From Coleophoma eucalyptorum (lineage: Eukaryota; Ascomycota; Leotiomycetes; Helotiales; Dermateaceae), in assembly GCA_026120035.1 (NCBI GenBank), contig JALRME010000011.1, positions 434,001 through 498,000 on the forward strand: a stretch of 64,000 bases of DNA, read 5' to 3'. Shown here piece after piece: positions 22,147 through 33,282 of this stretch. Below the pieces are notes generated by a model, which was not told where the DNA came from, ran no database searches, and saw only the letters and a list, made by a program, of their open reading frames with translations. The position numbers and the translations under genes are program-made. The number at the start of each line of letters is the position of its first letter. Position 1 is the stretch's first letter.

Positions 22147-23505
22147 TCAATTCACGGACGGAGGTTGTTCCCAGTCATGCTCAACCTTCCATGCCTCATC
22201 AGGTTTCAGGCCAATATCAACAATGTCACAATCGCGATGCCCCCACTTCTCCCTATACACACTACGACCAAATTCGATTGTCATCTGGATCCCTTTCTCA
22301 AAGCCCTCAGGATCTCTATAAAAGGGATCGCCAATGCCACCGCCTTGTCTCGCTTGCCAGGTATTTCGTTCCGAGCCGCTGTTTTTAGAGCGTTGCATGG
22401 CATCGCAGGTATCGAAGAGCTGTTTGAAGGCTGGGGAATTGAGAGTATCTTCTTCAAAAGAGTGCAGGGAGCGTGCTTTGATTTCTTCGTCGATGTTTGT
22501 GTTGGACGGCTCTGGTGCATGCGGGTCGATGAATGATGCGATGCTTCCATTCTTGCGGTATAGCACATACAGATCGTCCAAACTGCTTCCAACATCCCAG
22601 ACAAAGCCCGCCTCGCGTTCTTCTTGCGAGTAGCCACCCATGGTAAGTCGCGAGTGCATGTCGCAATCACCCATGTAGAACGGGATATGTGTGTCCCAGC
22701 CCCCTACATCTCGATACGTAGCGGTATTGACTAGTGCCAGCCGGTCATACGCAAAGAATCGAAGTGCCCACGGAGGAGTTTCAGGTCTAAAAACTGCCCT
22801 CAATTCCGTTAGAGCTCGTTGGTAAAGTGGTATGAAGGGCTCGCGATCTTCATATGAGGCAGCGACGACGTCCATGTGACTCCAAAAGTAAGCCGGGTAT
22901 TTCTCTTGGATAGCATTCCATAGATAGAAATTCTGTAGCTGTGCAAACGTGAAGAGTGTTGGAGTAATGAGCACGTTTACACCTAGCATATGTAATCGTG
23001 TGTGATTGAGAAAGAAGGGGTTCTGGAGTGACAGCAATCCTTGCTTATTTGAATCCATGACTCCTGTGTTCTCTACCACGTATATATCCTCCGGTGGCCA
23101 TCCTGCTGTGATGTAGCTTACAACAGCTTGCTGAATCAGGCGCCAATTGCGAGTAAAGCCAATAAAGAGCGGCGTCCTTTCTTGCACGTGTGGACTTGGT
23201 GGTTTGTTCCAGGATGGAATTGATGGTAGATCGGCTGCTGAATGTGCAGCAGCAGCTAAGGGGAAATTGTCGACAATAGGTGGATTCTTCGATATGGTGA
23301 TATTCTTCATAGGAGGATGCCTTGACTTTGGCAAGTTATGCTCGGTGGCGAAATGTTCGGGATGAGGGGCTGGAGACGCGATGCCTGTTAAATTTATACC
23401 TCTATGAAGATGATAGAGCGTAAAGAGTAGAGGAAGACATAGTAATGTAATAAAGAGTGGCCGTTGGCGGGCGTATATCATCCTGGCTGATGGTAGTGCT
23501 AACAT
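22147..23505 (-). CDS. Type II membrane protein, possibly a Golgi glycosyltransferase-like protein
   Basis: Single exon of 452 residues. A short N-terminal cytosolic part with basic residues is followed by one hydrophobic helix (about residues 16-34, PLFITLLCLPLLFTLYHLH) and a long lumenal domain, the layout of Golgi type II enzymes. The region before residue 110 is low-complexity. The globular part starts with PLFIGFTRNWRLIQQAVVSY, then YVVENTG, then WSHMDVVA, which looks like a GT-A nucleotide-binding fold with an acidic metal-ligand candidate. A later GDCDMHSRL block fits an acceptor-site loop. I do not recognise the exact family, so glycosyltransferase is an inference. NIT and NHT sequons fit a lumenal location. 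Confidence 0.7.
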   Translation of the reverse strand: MLALPSARMIYARQRPLFITLLCLPLLFTLYHLHRGINLTGIASPAPHPEHFATEHNLPKSRHPPMKNITISKNPPIVDNFPLAAAAHSAADLPSIPSWNKPPSPHVQERTPLFIGFTRNWRLIQQAVVSYITAGWPPEDIYVVENTGVMDSNKQGLLSLQNPFFLNHTRLHMLGVNVLITPTLFTFAQLQNFYLWNAIQEKYPAYFWSHMDVVAASYEDREPFIPLYQRALTELRAVFRPETPPWALRFFAYDRLALVNTATYRDVGGWDTHIPFYMGDCDMHSRLTMGGYSQEEREAGFVWDVGSSLDDLYVLYRKNGSIASFIDPHAPEPSNTNIDEEIKARSLHSFEEDTLNSPAFKQLFDTCDAMQRSKNSGSERNTWQARQGGGIGDPFYRDPEGFEKGIQMTIEFGRSVYREKWGHRDCDIVDIGLKPDEAWKVEHDWEQPPSVN

Positions 23506-25105
23506 ATTGGACGATCAAGGCGCATGAGGAGCTCGCGATCATCCAAGCTCGATAGGAAGCGTGATATACAGAGCAAGCAAGCCGAATAGTAGTAGAATGG
23601 CGGGGGGATTCAAAGTTCTTTGCTCCGGAGTACCTAGAGGCAAAGGCGCACACTTGGTTGCAGCACAGCAATTGGCCAAGGCCGCACCAGCAAGAAGGGG
23701 TGATCGACTTGGAAGGCTATCTCACGAGCATAGAGGAGATATCCAAATAGCGCGTGATTAGCAATACAGCGTCGAAATAACTGGCAAAAATAGCAAATTG
23801 CTCTCAAAGAGGTCGAACGAAACAACGACGATGGCAGAAAGAAGATAGAACCAAAAGAAGAAGAAGGGCAAACTGGAGCAAGGTAAGTGCAGCCTACCCT
23901 AGGTGACGTCCCAGGGGGAGAACTAGACCAATCCATACACTACCTTCGGACATACCCAACGCTCACTAAGAGAAAATTGCCTTATCTGGGAACCTGAGAC
24001 TTGACATTGACAGAACTTAACTGGAGCCCGGACAGTCATCACACTTCCAAGGCAACAGCAGGAGCACAAAGGCAATGCAGAGCACTACGCCGCACGAAGA
24101 CCCCCGGCGGGAAAGCACACGCTCTTATGACCATGCGCAGCAGTCAGAGGGTCATTCTCAATGTCATCGTGATGGACGATAAAAGGCTGGTCCTGTCTGC
24201 CCTGGTAGATTTGCACACAGAGATGACGAGTCAGAAGAAGCAGAGTGAAGCAGGTTCAACGTCAGCAGCAGCCAAATCAGACGAAATCAAACAACAATCA
24301 AGATCTGTTTTGTCGGTGGAAAGTGATGCAGCACACGGATGACGACACGACCCAACTAGCTCATGTTTGTCAAAGAGGGTCTCTGCGTTGGCGCTGGCGA
24401 ATCCACTCCATCTGGCAAGCCGGCATCCAAGGTCGTGATAAAAGAGGCAAAGAGGGAGTCCGCCCAAAGCAAGATGGGGCATGAAACATCAGACCGGCCA
24501 AAAATTCACCCATGCCAGCAAACATACAGTGCGTCGGCGACGGAGAGAGTATCGTGAAGCTTCACCATGCACAGCCACTTGCTCAGTTTCTGTTGCTCGC
24601 GAGAAGACACAACGCATCTACCCCTGGAATGGCTATGTCTCCTTAGTCCGCAGTATGTACTGTGCCTCTTATTCTGGAGATGCTGTTGTCGGATACGGAG
24701 ATGGAATAGGTTAAAGGACGGTTACAGGGCTACATGAAGAAGCAATAAGCTTGATTTCTGGGTTTTCGAGGCACAGAATACGAGGGGCGGTTGAGGTAAC
24801 GGGCATTCAATTGGTTGGCCCGGGTTGAAGATCTCGGGTGCTCTAACCTAAACCCCAGCCGATCGCTCAGCCTTGTCTCCATTTTGTAGCCGCCATATCT
24901 GCTTTTTGAGCTTTTCTCCACCGCGCAGGCACAGTAGAAGCCCTAAACAGGCAGCCAACTCGTATAGCAGGGACACCGGTGTAATTTGTACCTTCGTATC
25001 CGCATACTTGACTGCATCTCAGGCCATTTACAGGACAAGGAAGATAAGCTTTTCGTAAATCAAGTAACTTACCTTAAATCTAATCTCTAAGTACTGGGCT
25101 CCGGC
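23506..25105. other. Intergenic region, no supported gene
   Basis: This holds the promoter of the leftward membrane-protein gene (left) and the 3' flank of the Ntr1-like gene (right). Several frames of 60-110 codons are open on both strands between 24000 and 24700, but none has a recognisable domain. Confidence 0.5.
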
Positions 25106-27820
25106 TTACTTTACATTAGTCCATGCCATACCTAGTAACACATCCCGAGCATCAGCATTCTCCCAATCAATTTTGATTTCCATCTGTTCTTGACCCTTCT
25201 TGGAGAGCGCAATCAAGCTATCTCCCTTGAAATAGACTAGTGTTCCATTCTTCCCGTGTCCGGCGGCTGTCAATCTGAACAAAGGTCCAGCAGCATGCAG
25301 CACCTTCTTCTCAGGCAAGAATTGAAGTTCGTTCTCGATGCACCAGTCCTCGACTTTGTGTCTGAACGTATACTCCTCCGCAACGGGTGCAGCAACTGGT
25401 ACCGTTGGTACTGGAGGGGGTGAAGGCTTTGCGCGTGGAATTTCGCTTTCGCGAATTGGTGCCGGCAGATGAGTTGCAGCCTTGGAGCCGAGGTCAAGCG
25501 CTGTATTGATCATCTCATGACCCTTTTCAAACTCCTTCTCAATCAACTGCAGGTGTTTGATCTCGGCCGGGAAGACTTCATCCCTCCACCATTCAAACCA
25601 TTGACCGATTTCCTGGTTTGGACCAACCACGGTAAGCCACTGATGGAGCACATTATGCCACATGGGAAAGACTGTCTCAACAATGACTTGCCCTATGATA
25701 CGTGCTTTCAAGATATCTTTCCATGCAAATACGCCTTGTAATGCAGACATGAATGGTGCCTGATCGTTAGGGTCGACCTGGAAGTTCTTTGGATCTTTCA
25801 AGAACTTTGCCATACCTGGCAGAACATGGTTCATGATTAATGGAGTCCACTGATCATTGCTTGAATTAACGCAAAGTACCTCACGCCATTGTTCCAGACC
25901 AGGAATAACACCGCGATGAAAATCCCAAACATCAATGAGCTTTCGAAATTTCCTCTTGATGTCGCTAACAAGCCCCACTGAAGCTCTGGGATCGGCGTGG
26001 TGGGCAGGGAGATATTGAAGCCATGGAAATAGCCATAGGTGTGGAAGCTCATTGTGACGCTTCTTCCTAGGTTCCCACGAGGATACAGCATCATCAAGCT
26101 TGCCAACAATTGCCTGGAGCAGCTGAGATCGAACAAAGTCAGGAAGCAGTTCTTCCCAAGCCTCCAAGAGTGCTAGCATCTGGGATGGTTTGTATGCATT
26201 CCAATTCGGTATTGAGGAGATGATTTTGGGGAATATAATTTTATAAATCATGGTCTCATAAGGTGTCGTAGATTTTCCACGGCCTCGGACGCCGTGCATT
26301 GAGAAAGCATCGTGAGTGACGGTGTCAGATTTATTGGGAACTGCCCCAATGATACGTCGAATGCTGTGCAAGGTCGGTGCCATGCCATTAAGTTTGGGAT
26401 CATCCAATGGTTGCCAACCTTCAACAGCTTGTCGCAGGAAAGGATGGACTGCAGCAACAGCGATAGCCGATAGATCATCATTTGTATCCGACAATTCCAG
26501 ACTTTCTACATCCTTTAGAAGCTTGACAATAGGGTCCCACTGACCATCCGAAGAAGCCTGTGACAATCCTTGGACACTTGTAGCAAAAGTTTTAAATTGA
26601 TTGAGCTCATTTTGTTCCTGATCCAGTGCTTTCTGTTCCTGGCGTAATTGCTCGTCTATCCATTGCTTCCGTTCTTGTAGATTGATCCATTGCTGCCCAA
26701 AAGAGTCAATCTCTCTTTGTGCTCGCAATGCCAATTTCATACGTTGCTTGTGTTCCTTTTGCTCGATTGTTTCCGTGCTTGGTGTTGACGGAGCCGACAA
26801 TCCAGCTGTAGAGGTCAAAAGTTTTCGTTCGGGACCAGTCATGTCCAGAATCGAGGTATAAGACTCCGGTATATGCAATCCAGGAGCTGACTTTTTGACT
26901 TCCTCCAAAGTCTGGAATTTGGGTTTTGGAGCTCGTCTTGGTGTGCTCATCCCACTGCTAGCCCCGCTGCCTTTGGGCTTACTGCGACGAGCCTTCTTGC
27001 GTTCCTCATCTGAGTCCTCATACGTTACGCCTTTTAACTTAGCCTGCCGCTTTTCTTCTTCCTTCTCTTGCTGCGATTTCTCTCTTACAGCACCAATACC
27101 CACACCTTGTGGACGTAGTTTAACTTCAATTGGTGCAGCTCGACCTTGCCCTTCTTTGCCCAGGCCTTGACCTTGTTTGTAACCCATCTTCGCCATCTGC
27201 CTCTCAGCAAAAGAAAGTCCTTTAGGAGTCCCTTTCTGAGGGGTTTCGAACGCGCTTCGCTGTGGCACCCTGGGAGTTGCTGGCTTATCGTCATCAAAAT
27301 CGCGTAATATAGGAACACCTGCAGATGTTGGGACAAATCCGCGTCCAAGAGGAGTGCCAAAACTTGACGCTTGCTTCTTCTGCTTCGATGGAGCTGGACT
27401 TTGAAAGCCTAAACCTCTCGCGCCCAACCCGAGACCTCCATGGGGAGCCTCGGCCTCTTCCTCTTCCTCCTCTTCGTCCTCTCCAGTGTTCATATCGACA
27501 TCTTGATCAACCTCGTCGGCTTCCTCCTCAGAATCAGCTTCTTCCATCTGCTTCTGCCCCGTGCTTATGAATGCCATTCCCTTGCCACGCAAGTTCTTTT
27601 TCTTCCACTTCTTTCCTGGCCCCTCATCTTCACTCTCCGACCCAAATATACCAAGTGCTGCGCTCTCCTTAGCATCGCGTCCGGTGCGCCTCCTCTTGCG
27701 GGGATTATAGTCGGCGAACTCATCTGCATTCGGATCCGTTGATGGGTGTAGAAAATCATCGTTATCCGAGTCCGAATCCTCAGATGATGAGCCTTGAGCA
27801 AAGGCGTACATTGAAGACAT
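25106..27820 (-). CDS. G-patch spliceosome-disassembly factor (Ntr1/Spp382/TFIP11 family)
   Basis: This factor works with the DEAH helicase Prp43 to take apart the intron-lariat spliceosome. It is a single exon of 904 residues. The N-terminus is acidic and disordered, with basic patches (PRKRRR, KKWKKKNLRGK) typical of this family. The G-patch lies near residues 205-245, with SFAERQMAKMGYKQGQGLGK followed by the rest of the glycine pattern (GQGRAAPIEVKLRPQGVGIG). A coiled-coil stretch rich in Glu/Gln covers about residues 355-410. The large C-terminal part matches the GC-rich-factor-like (GCFC) helical domain, including LPHLWLFPWLQYLP. The Gly-spaced G-patch is the partner site for Prp43. The ATG at 27820 is the first of the frame. 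Confidence 0.9.
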   Translation of the reverse strand: MSSMYAFAQGSSSEDSDSDNDDFLHPSTDPNADEFADYNPRKRRRTGRDAKESAALGIFGSESEDEGPGKKWKKKNLRGKGMAFISTGQKQMEEADSEEEADEVDQDVDMNTGEDEEEEEEEAEAPHGGLGLGARGLGFQSPAPSKQKKQASSFGTPLGRGFVPTSAGVPILRDFDDDKPATPRVPQRSAFETPQKGTPKGLSFAERQMAKMGYKQGQGLGKEGQGRAAPIEVKLRPQGVGIGAVREKSQQEKEEEKRQAKLKGVTYEDSDEERKKARRSKPKGSGASSGMSTPRRAPKPKFQTLEEVKKSAPGLHIPESYTSILDMTGPERKLLTSTAGLSAPSTPSTETIEQKEHKQRMKLALRAQREIDSFGQQWINLQERKQWIDEQLRQEQKALDQEQNELNQFKTFATSVQGLSQASSDGQWDPIVKLLKDVESLELSDTNDDLSAIAVAAVHPFLRQAVEGWQPLDDPKLNGMAPTLHSIRRIIGAVPNKSDTVTHDAFSMHGVRGRGKSTTPYETMIYKIIFPKIISSIPNWNAYKPSQMLALLEAWEELLPDFVRSQLLQAIVGKLDDAVSSWEPRKKRHNELPHLWLFPWLQYLPAHHADPRASVGLVSDIKRKFRKLIDVWDFHRGVIPGLEQWREVLCVNSSNDQWTPLIMNHVLPGMAKFLKDPKNFQVDPNDQAPFMSALQGVFAWKDILKARIIGQVIVETVFPMWHNVLHQWLTVVGPNQEIGQWFEWWRDEVFPAEIKHLQLIEKEFEKGHEMINTALDLGSKAATHLPAPIRESEIPRAKPSPPPVPTVPVAAPVAEEYTFRHKVEDWCIENELQFLPEKKVLHAAGPLFRLTAAGHGKNGTLVYFKGDSLIALSKKGQEQMEIKIDWENADARDVLLGMAWTNVK

Positions 27821-28221
27821 GATGGTGGTTTAGGAGCCTAACTTTGTTTTAGAAGGCTGCTTGACGACGAAATTGAGGAGCCTTATCTTATGTAAGCCGG
27901 CAATGACATTTTTGTCAGCCTTGCTGCAAGGCTTTCTGAAGCACATGCCGGTCTTTGATGAGAACAAAATATTTTTGTTGTGCAACGTTGGAAATAGTGT
28001 TTGTTGGTCTACTTGATTGTTGAAAGTCTATGGTTGATTACTATCTCACGCTCAAACTCCTCACTACAGAGTGGTCTTCCTTATACACATGCTAAGCATA
28101 ACGTCGTGATATGTTCGTAGCCAACCTATAGCCAGCACCTCAAATATTGAAGTGCAATAGCAAAACTCCTCGAACGCCCCACTGGCAAAGAGCCGAGCCA
28201 AGCCGTCTTCCCATGCAAGAA
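27821..28221. other. Intergenic region between Ntr1-like gene and PAC1
   Basis: About 400 bp comprising the promoter of the Ntr1-like gene and the 3' flank of the leftward PAC1 gene. No gene is seen. Confidence 0.5.
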
Positions 28222-29714
28222 TCATGATGCAAAGATTCGAACGTTCAAATCTACACTTCCTGTCGCTATCACACAGCGTATGCTAACTTTGCTTGCCTCG
28301 TCCTTTTTCACACCGTTCGGAGGCGTGCCATTCTCTCCATTCGTCGCCGGTACCGGCACTTCTTTGTTGACACCTGGTGCCCATCGAAGGCAGCTGACGA
28401 AGTGTCCATGAGCATCATCTAATGTTTTGACTAGTCTCCCTTCTTGGGCAAGATCCCAGCATCGTAATGTCTTGTCATCCGAGACACTGAGGAGATACTT
28501 ACCACCAGGATGAAACACAAGACCTCTAACCCAATTGTCATGACCCATGAGTGTTTTAATAAGTGTCCCTCGCGAGTCCCAAATCCTAATACTTTTGTCT
28601 CTTGAACCCGTAGCTACGAATTCTGCGGAGCTGCTTGCTGGAGGAGCTTTCTTCAGCCCAGCAATTGTCGCAAGGTGGCCATAACTCGCGGGTGGTGCGA
28701 AAACACAACACTCGATTACATGTTCATGTCCGACCATTGTTGCTTTTGGCTCACCAGATGAAGCGTCCCAGAGTCTTGCTGTCATATCATTGCCGGCAGA
28801 GAAGAGCCACCTTCCATCAAAGGAAGGATCCACAACCCGAACCCAATCTGCATGGCCACGTATAGTCTTCACACAATATCCTGTTGAGACATCCCATATT
28901 CGTAGAGACTTATCTCGACTAGCCGACACAAGCAGATTCCCTGACGAGGGAGATCCTGCTGCTCCACTAGGCACAAATCGTACTGCAGAAACAGAATGGT
29001 CATGGCCTGGCAGGGTCCGAATATTCTTATACTCATCACTAGGATCCCAAAGCTTGATTGTCAGGTCGCTTGAACATGAGGCAAGCAGTGTGCCTCCCCT
29101 TGGACCACCAAAGTCTACATCCAGAACCGCTTTGGTGTGCCCCTTAATCGTCCTTTCCAACTCTCCAAGCTCCCAGTCCCAGATCTTGATAGTATAATCT
29201 TCTGACCCCGATGCAAGCGATGAGAAAACAGGGTGAAATGCAACGCAGGTTACAGGATCTCGATGTGATTGGAGTGTATGCCGTGCGGGTGATCGAGGAA
29301 GCCATGTGGCAGGATCTTGGTTCCGCCTTGACAGTGATGTCGGGGTTGCTGAGTCGAGTTCGCTTTGCAAAGCTGCATTCTTTGCTTCTAGTTCCATTAT
29401 CTGTGTTGTAGACTGGATCAGCAGCTGTAGCATAGAAGGATCGCCCGTAGCCAACGCACCTTCTTTTGTAGTCGCACCACACTCGTCCATTTTTTCTCCA
29501 GGAGCCCTTCATACTTCTTGCTAGTAGCTGTATCGAAGCTATCGCCAATGTTCAATTCTTCTCGTAAAGCTGTCGCACTGCTTGTAAGGTTCTGGGAGGA
29601 GAGATATGCTATGAGTGACTTGTGACTATAATCATGTTAATGCGTGCGCAAGATGCAGAATATTTGGAAGACGTACAGCTCCTCAGCTTGCCGCGATGTC
29701 AGGATCTGGCTCAT
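28222..29714 (-). CDS. PAC1: Nuclear distribution protein PAC1/LIS1 (NudF)
   Basis: LIS1 binds cytoplasmic dynein and is needed for nuclear movement along microtubules. Three exons (29714-29677, 29625-29460, 29400-28222) with introns of 51 and 59 nt join to 460 residues, the normal fungal length. The spliced N-terminus [20 protein letters not shown] forms the LisH dimerisation motif. A short coiled coil follows ([20 protein letters not shown]). Seven WD40 repeats fill the rest; for example [20 protein letters not shown] and [17 protein letters not shown] linker insertion near the end of the propeller ([15 protein letters not shown]) is usual for fungal members. The introns restore both LisH and coiled coil exactly, so the model is firm. 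Head to head with a TOG-domain gene. Confidence 0.96.
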
Positions 29715-30432
29715 GGCGAGTGTACCAGTCGATGCATGAAGCTGGCAGGAATTATCTTGTGTTTTTGCTCTGAAGAATGCGCCTGACCGCCTGCAGTGAT
29801 CTCAATGCGTTAATGTACGTATAGGTTGGTCTTGAAACTGCGGCTGAGACCTGGTAGGCAAACCTGGAAGGAATTTAGAATGATAAGAATCGATAGCAAT
29901 CAAGAGTTGCTACAGATTCAATCGAGCGTGAAATGCAGGGCCACAAATTGACATGGTGAGGGGCAAACGCGTGAATTGCTATCTCCAACAGGCGAATAAA
30001 TCATAGATCACCCTGCCGACCGAAAACGGTCACATCAACACAAGCCAGCGCATTATCGCAACCTCAGATAAACTCCACCGCAACCCGAATTCCAGAACTT
30101 CAGGAAACTTCCTACAAAAACAAGACCTGTACAAAACACGAAACGACGCGCAGAAATCGTTTTAAAACGCATTTCTACTAATACTATTCATCTCCCCTGA
30201 CTGCGCGCCTGTCCTTTCTAAATTTGCGCCATTCCCAAGAGGTATGTCTTGCCTCTGATTTCCTACTCGGAAGATTGTGCGGGATACAGAATACTGTGCT
30301 CACATGGTCTTTCACAATCTACTGATTTTGGATAATCCAAGGGCTCTGTTTCAGGCATTCAAACTGACTAGGTGCGCGCCCTTCTAGGAATTTCTGCAGG
30401 CAGACAAACGATATAATAGTCATTGAGCCACC
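29715..30432. promoter_or_regulatory. Bidirectional promoter of PAC1 and TOG-protein genes
   Basis: A 718-bp gap separates the two divergent start codons. On the plus side a GTATGT at 30242 and a CTGCAG ending at 30399 could bound a 158-nt intron in the leader of the TOG gene. I see no known factor site that I can name with confidence. Confidence 0.5.
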
Positions 30433-33282
30433 ATGGCGGAACAAGAAGAGGACTTCAGTTCCTTACCGTTACCTGATCGATTTACACACAAGGTATGAAG
30501 TGTAGTACTACGTTTGGATCCAGAGCTGATAGTATTGTCGACAGGTTTGGAAAGTCCGAAAAGCTGCTTATGAAGATGCTGCAAAACAATTCGAAGTCAC
30601 ACCCGACGAGCACGATCCAGCCTTTCGACCATTTCTAAACGACCCTAGTCTGTGGAAGGGGGCTGCAGCCGATTCCAACGTAGCCGCACAGCAAGATGGA
30701 ATTGCAGCTTTATGTGCTTTCCTCAAATTTGGTGGCAGAGAAGGATGCACAAGGTAAACACATTGTGGCGAGCTTTCAGCACTCATGCTAAATATCAAAA
30801 TTTAGGACTCGACAATATACCGTAACCCCTTTAGCAGAGAAAGGACTTGCATCAACGAGAGCTGCTACCAAAGCTTCAGCACTCGAAGCTATTCTTCTAT
30901 ATGTGGAGTTGGACACTGCTGGTCCAATCGTGGAAGAACTTCTCCCAGTCCTTTCTAACAAACAGCCAAAGGTAATTGCTGCTACCCTAGCTTCACTAAC
31001 CGCCATAATCCATAATTATGGCTGCAAGGTCGTCGACCCGAAACCTATATTGAAAGTGCTGCCAAAGGCTTTTGGACATGCAGACAAGAATGTACGAGCC
31101 GAGGCCACAAATCTTGCAGTGGAATTCTACCGATGGTTGAGAGAAGCCATGAAGCCTATGTTCTGGGGAGATCTCAAGCCAACCCAACAAACTGATATGG
31201 AGACTGCCTTCGAAAAGATAAAAGCAGAGCCTGCGCCCAAGCAGGAGCGGTTTCTCAGATCACAACAAGCAGCTATGGCTCGTGCACCACCGCCAGGGGA
31301 AGATGCAGCAGAAGAGGAGGATGAGCTGGAAGCTGAAGGTGTTGAGATTGACGCATTTGACTTGGCTGAACCACAGGATGTCTTGTCAAAGATGGCACCA
31401 GACTTTCATGAACAGCTAGCTTCGTCGAAGTGGAAGGAAAGAAAAGAGGCCCTGGAAGCACTCTTTGTGTTGCTGAACGTGCCCCGAATCAAGGATGGAG
31501 ATTATGGAGAGGTAACCAGAGGTCTGGCGAAGTCAATGAAAGACGCAAATATTGCTGTTGTCACTCAAGCGGCGCAGTGTATAGAGGTCATGGCCAAAGG
31601 AATGCGTAAACCCTTCGGCAAATATCGATCAACTGTCACTGGACCAATCATGGAGAGAATGAAGGAAAAGAAAGCTTCAGTGGCTGATGCACTGGGAGCT
31701 GCTCTGGATGGCGTCTTTCAGGCAACGTCATTATCAGAAAACCTCGAAGAAGTGCTTGAGTTCCTGAAACACAAAAATCCACAGGTCAAAGAAGGCACCA
31801 TGAAATTCCTAATCAGATGTTTGAAGACTACCAGAGAAGCCCCTGCCAAGCCCGAGGTAGCATCCATTTGCGAAGCTGCTAAAAAGCTATTAGCAGAGTC
31901 AAGCGCCCCACTACGAGAAGGAGGAGCCGAGATCCTGGGAACAGTTATGAAGATCATGGGTGAGCGTGCTATGGGACCACATCTTGAAGGTCTGGACGAG
32001 ATCAGAAAGACTAAGATCAAGGAATACTTCGAGACAGCAGAAGTGAAAGCTAAAGATAAGCCAAAGCCACCACCTGCGGCTGCCGCGCCACGAGCTGCTC
32101 CAGCAGCAGCTCCAAAGAAAGTCCTTGGGAAGAAGCCAGCTCCAAAGAAGGCTGCTCCAGCACCAAGTCCTTATGCCCAAGAAGCTCCGACTGCACCTTT
32201 GGCTCCACAACCTACTGCTAAAAGTGTATCAAAGCTTGGTGGTCCAAAGCCTGGCCTGAAGGCCCCTTTGAAAAGGACACTTGCTGGACCAGGCGGTGCT
32301 GCACCACCCTCACTTGCATCACCGCGACGACCCGTTTCACAGGCTCCACCTCCAGAGGAAGAGCCAGCTCCTGCTCCACCTCGATTGGGTCTTGGTCGTG
32401 GACTGGCAGGCCGTTCTCTTGCTGCAAAAGCTCCGACCGCAGTTCGTGAATCAGCCATGTCACCACCACCAAGCTCCGGCTTATCAGCTCTTGAGCGTGC
32501 AGAGTTGGAAGAGCTTCGTCTGGACAAAGACCGGCTTCTCCGACAGGCCGACGACATGCGACAAGAAAGATCCCGCCTCAACTCGGAGGTGCAAGAGCTA
32601 AAGAACTCTAATGCACAGCTTATAGAGGATCATACGAGGGATGTTCTCTCCATCAAAGCGAAAGAGACCCAGCTTGTGCGTGCGAGGTCTGATTGCGAGG
32701 CAGCTGAAGCTATGTGCGGCCAATTAAGACGTGAAATGGAGAGACTGAAGCGTGCTTTAACCAGTGCAGAGAGAATTAATGGACCTCCATCCGGCATGAC
32801 TAGTCCAGTTCGTGACAGCTCCGATGAGGCTGGTATTTACCGCGACACAGGCTTATATGGTGGTGGGGCTCCTAACTCATATGGAAGTCGTACTCGCATG
32901 TCCTTCAATTCTGCTCTCAGTGAAGAGAAGGAGAATGGAGTCGATTCCGTAACAGACAAGTATGGCCGAAGCAAGCTAAGCCCCGATCTTGGCATGGGTA
33001 GAAATGGGAGGACAAGTGCAGCAAGCGGCAGCGCTGGTCATATCAGTCCTGCAAGAGACCCATCGTATAGAAGTGATAGGATGAGAGATCGAGAAAGCAC
33101 TCTGGATTCGAACCGCAACAGTGGCTCGGGAGTGGAGAGTTGGAAGAGGGCAGCTGAGGTTACAAGTGCCTTGAAGGCAAAGATTGAGCAGATGAAGGTA
33201 AAGAGCTTCTACCACCAAATTCCTTTGTGCAAGCAAGTACTTATCAAACCAACAGGCTCGGCAAGGTCTCACACGGCCCTAG
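30433..33282 (+). CDS. XMAP215/Stu2/Alp14-family microtubule polymerase (TOG-domain protein)
   Basis: Proteins of this family bind tubulin through TOG domains and speed microtubule growth at plus ends and spindle poles. Four exons (30433-30492, 30545-30753, 30806-33197, 33256-33282) with introns of 52, 52 and 58 nt join to 895 residues. The start MAEQEEDFSSLPLPDRFTHK leads to TOG1 (KVWKVRKAAYEDAAKQF). TOG2 begins near residue 265 with SSKWKERKEALEALFVLL. Two TOG domains match the fungal layout. A long Ala/Pro/Lys-rich basic linker follows and should bind the microtubule lattice. A coiled coil for dimerisation lies near residues 640-745 (ALERAELEELRLDKDRLLRQ). The last exon is 9 codons including the stop and gives the end MKARQGLTRP. 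Without that splice the frame runs on to 33329. Confidence 0.93.

Noticed and set aside
33099..33118. B-box-like string (GGTTCGAATCC on the minus strand)
   Set aside because: It lies within the coding sequence of the TOG protein and has no matching stems or A box.
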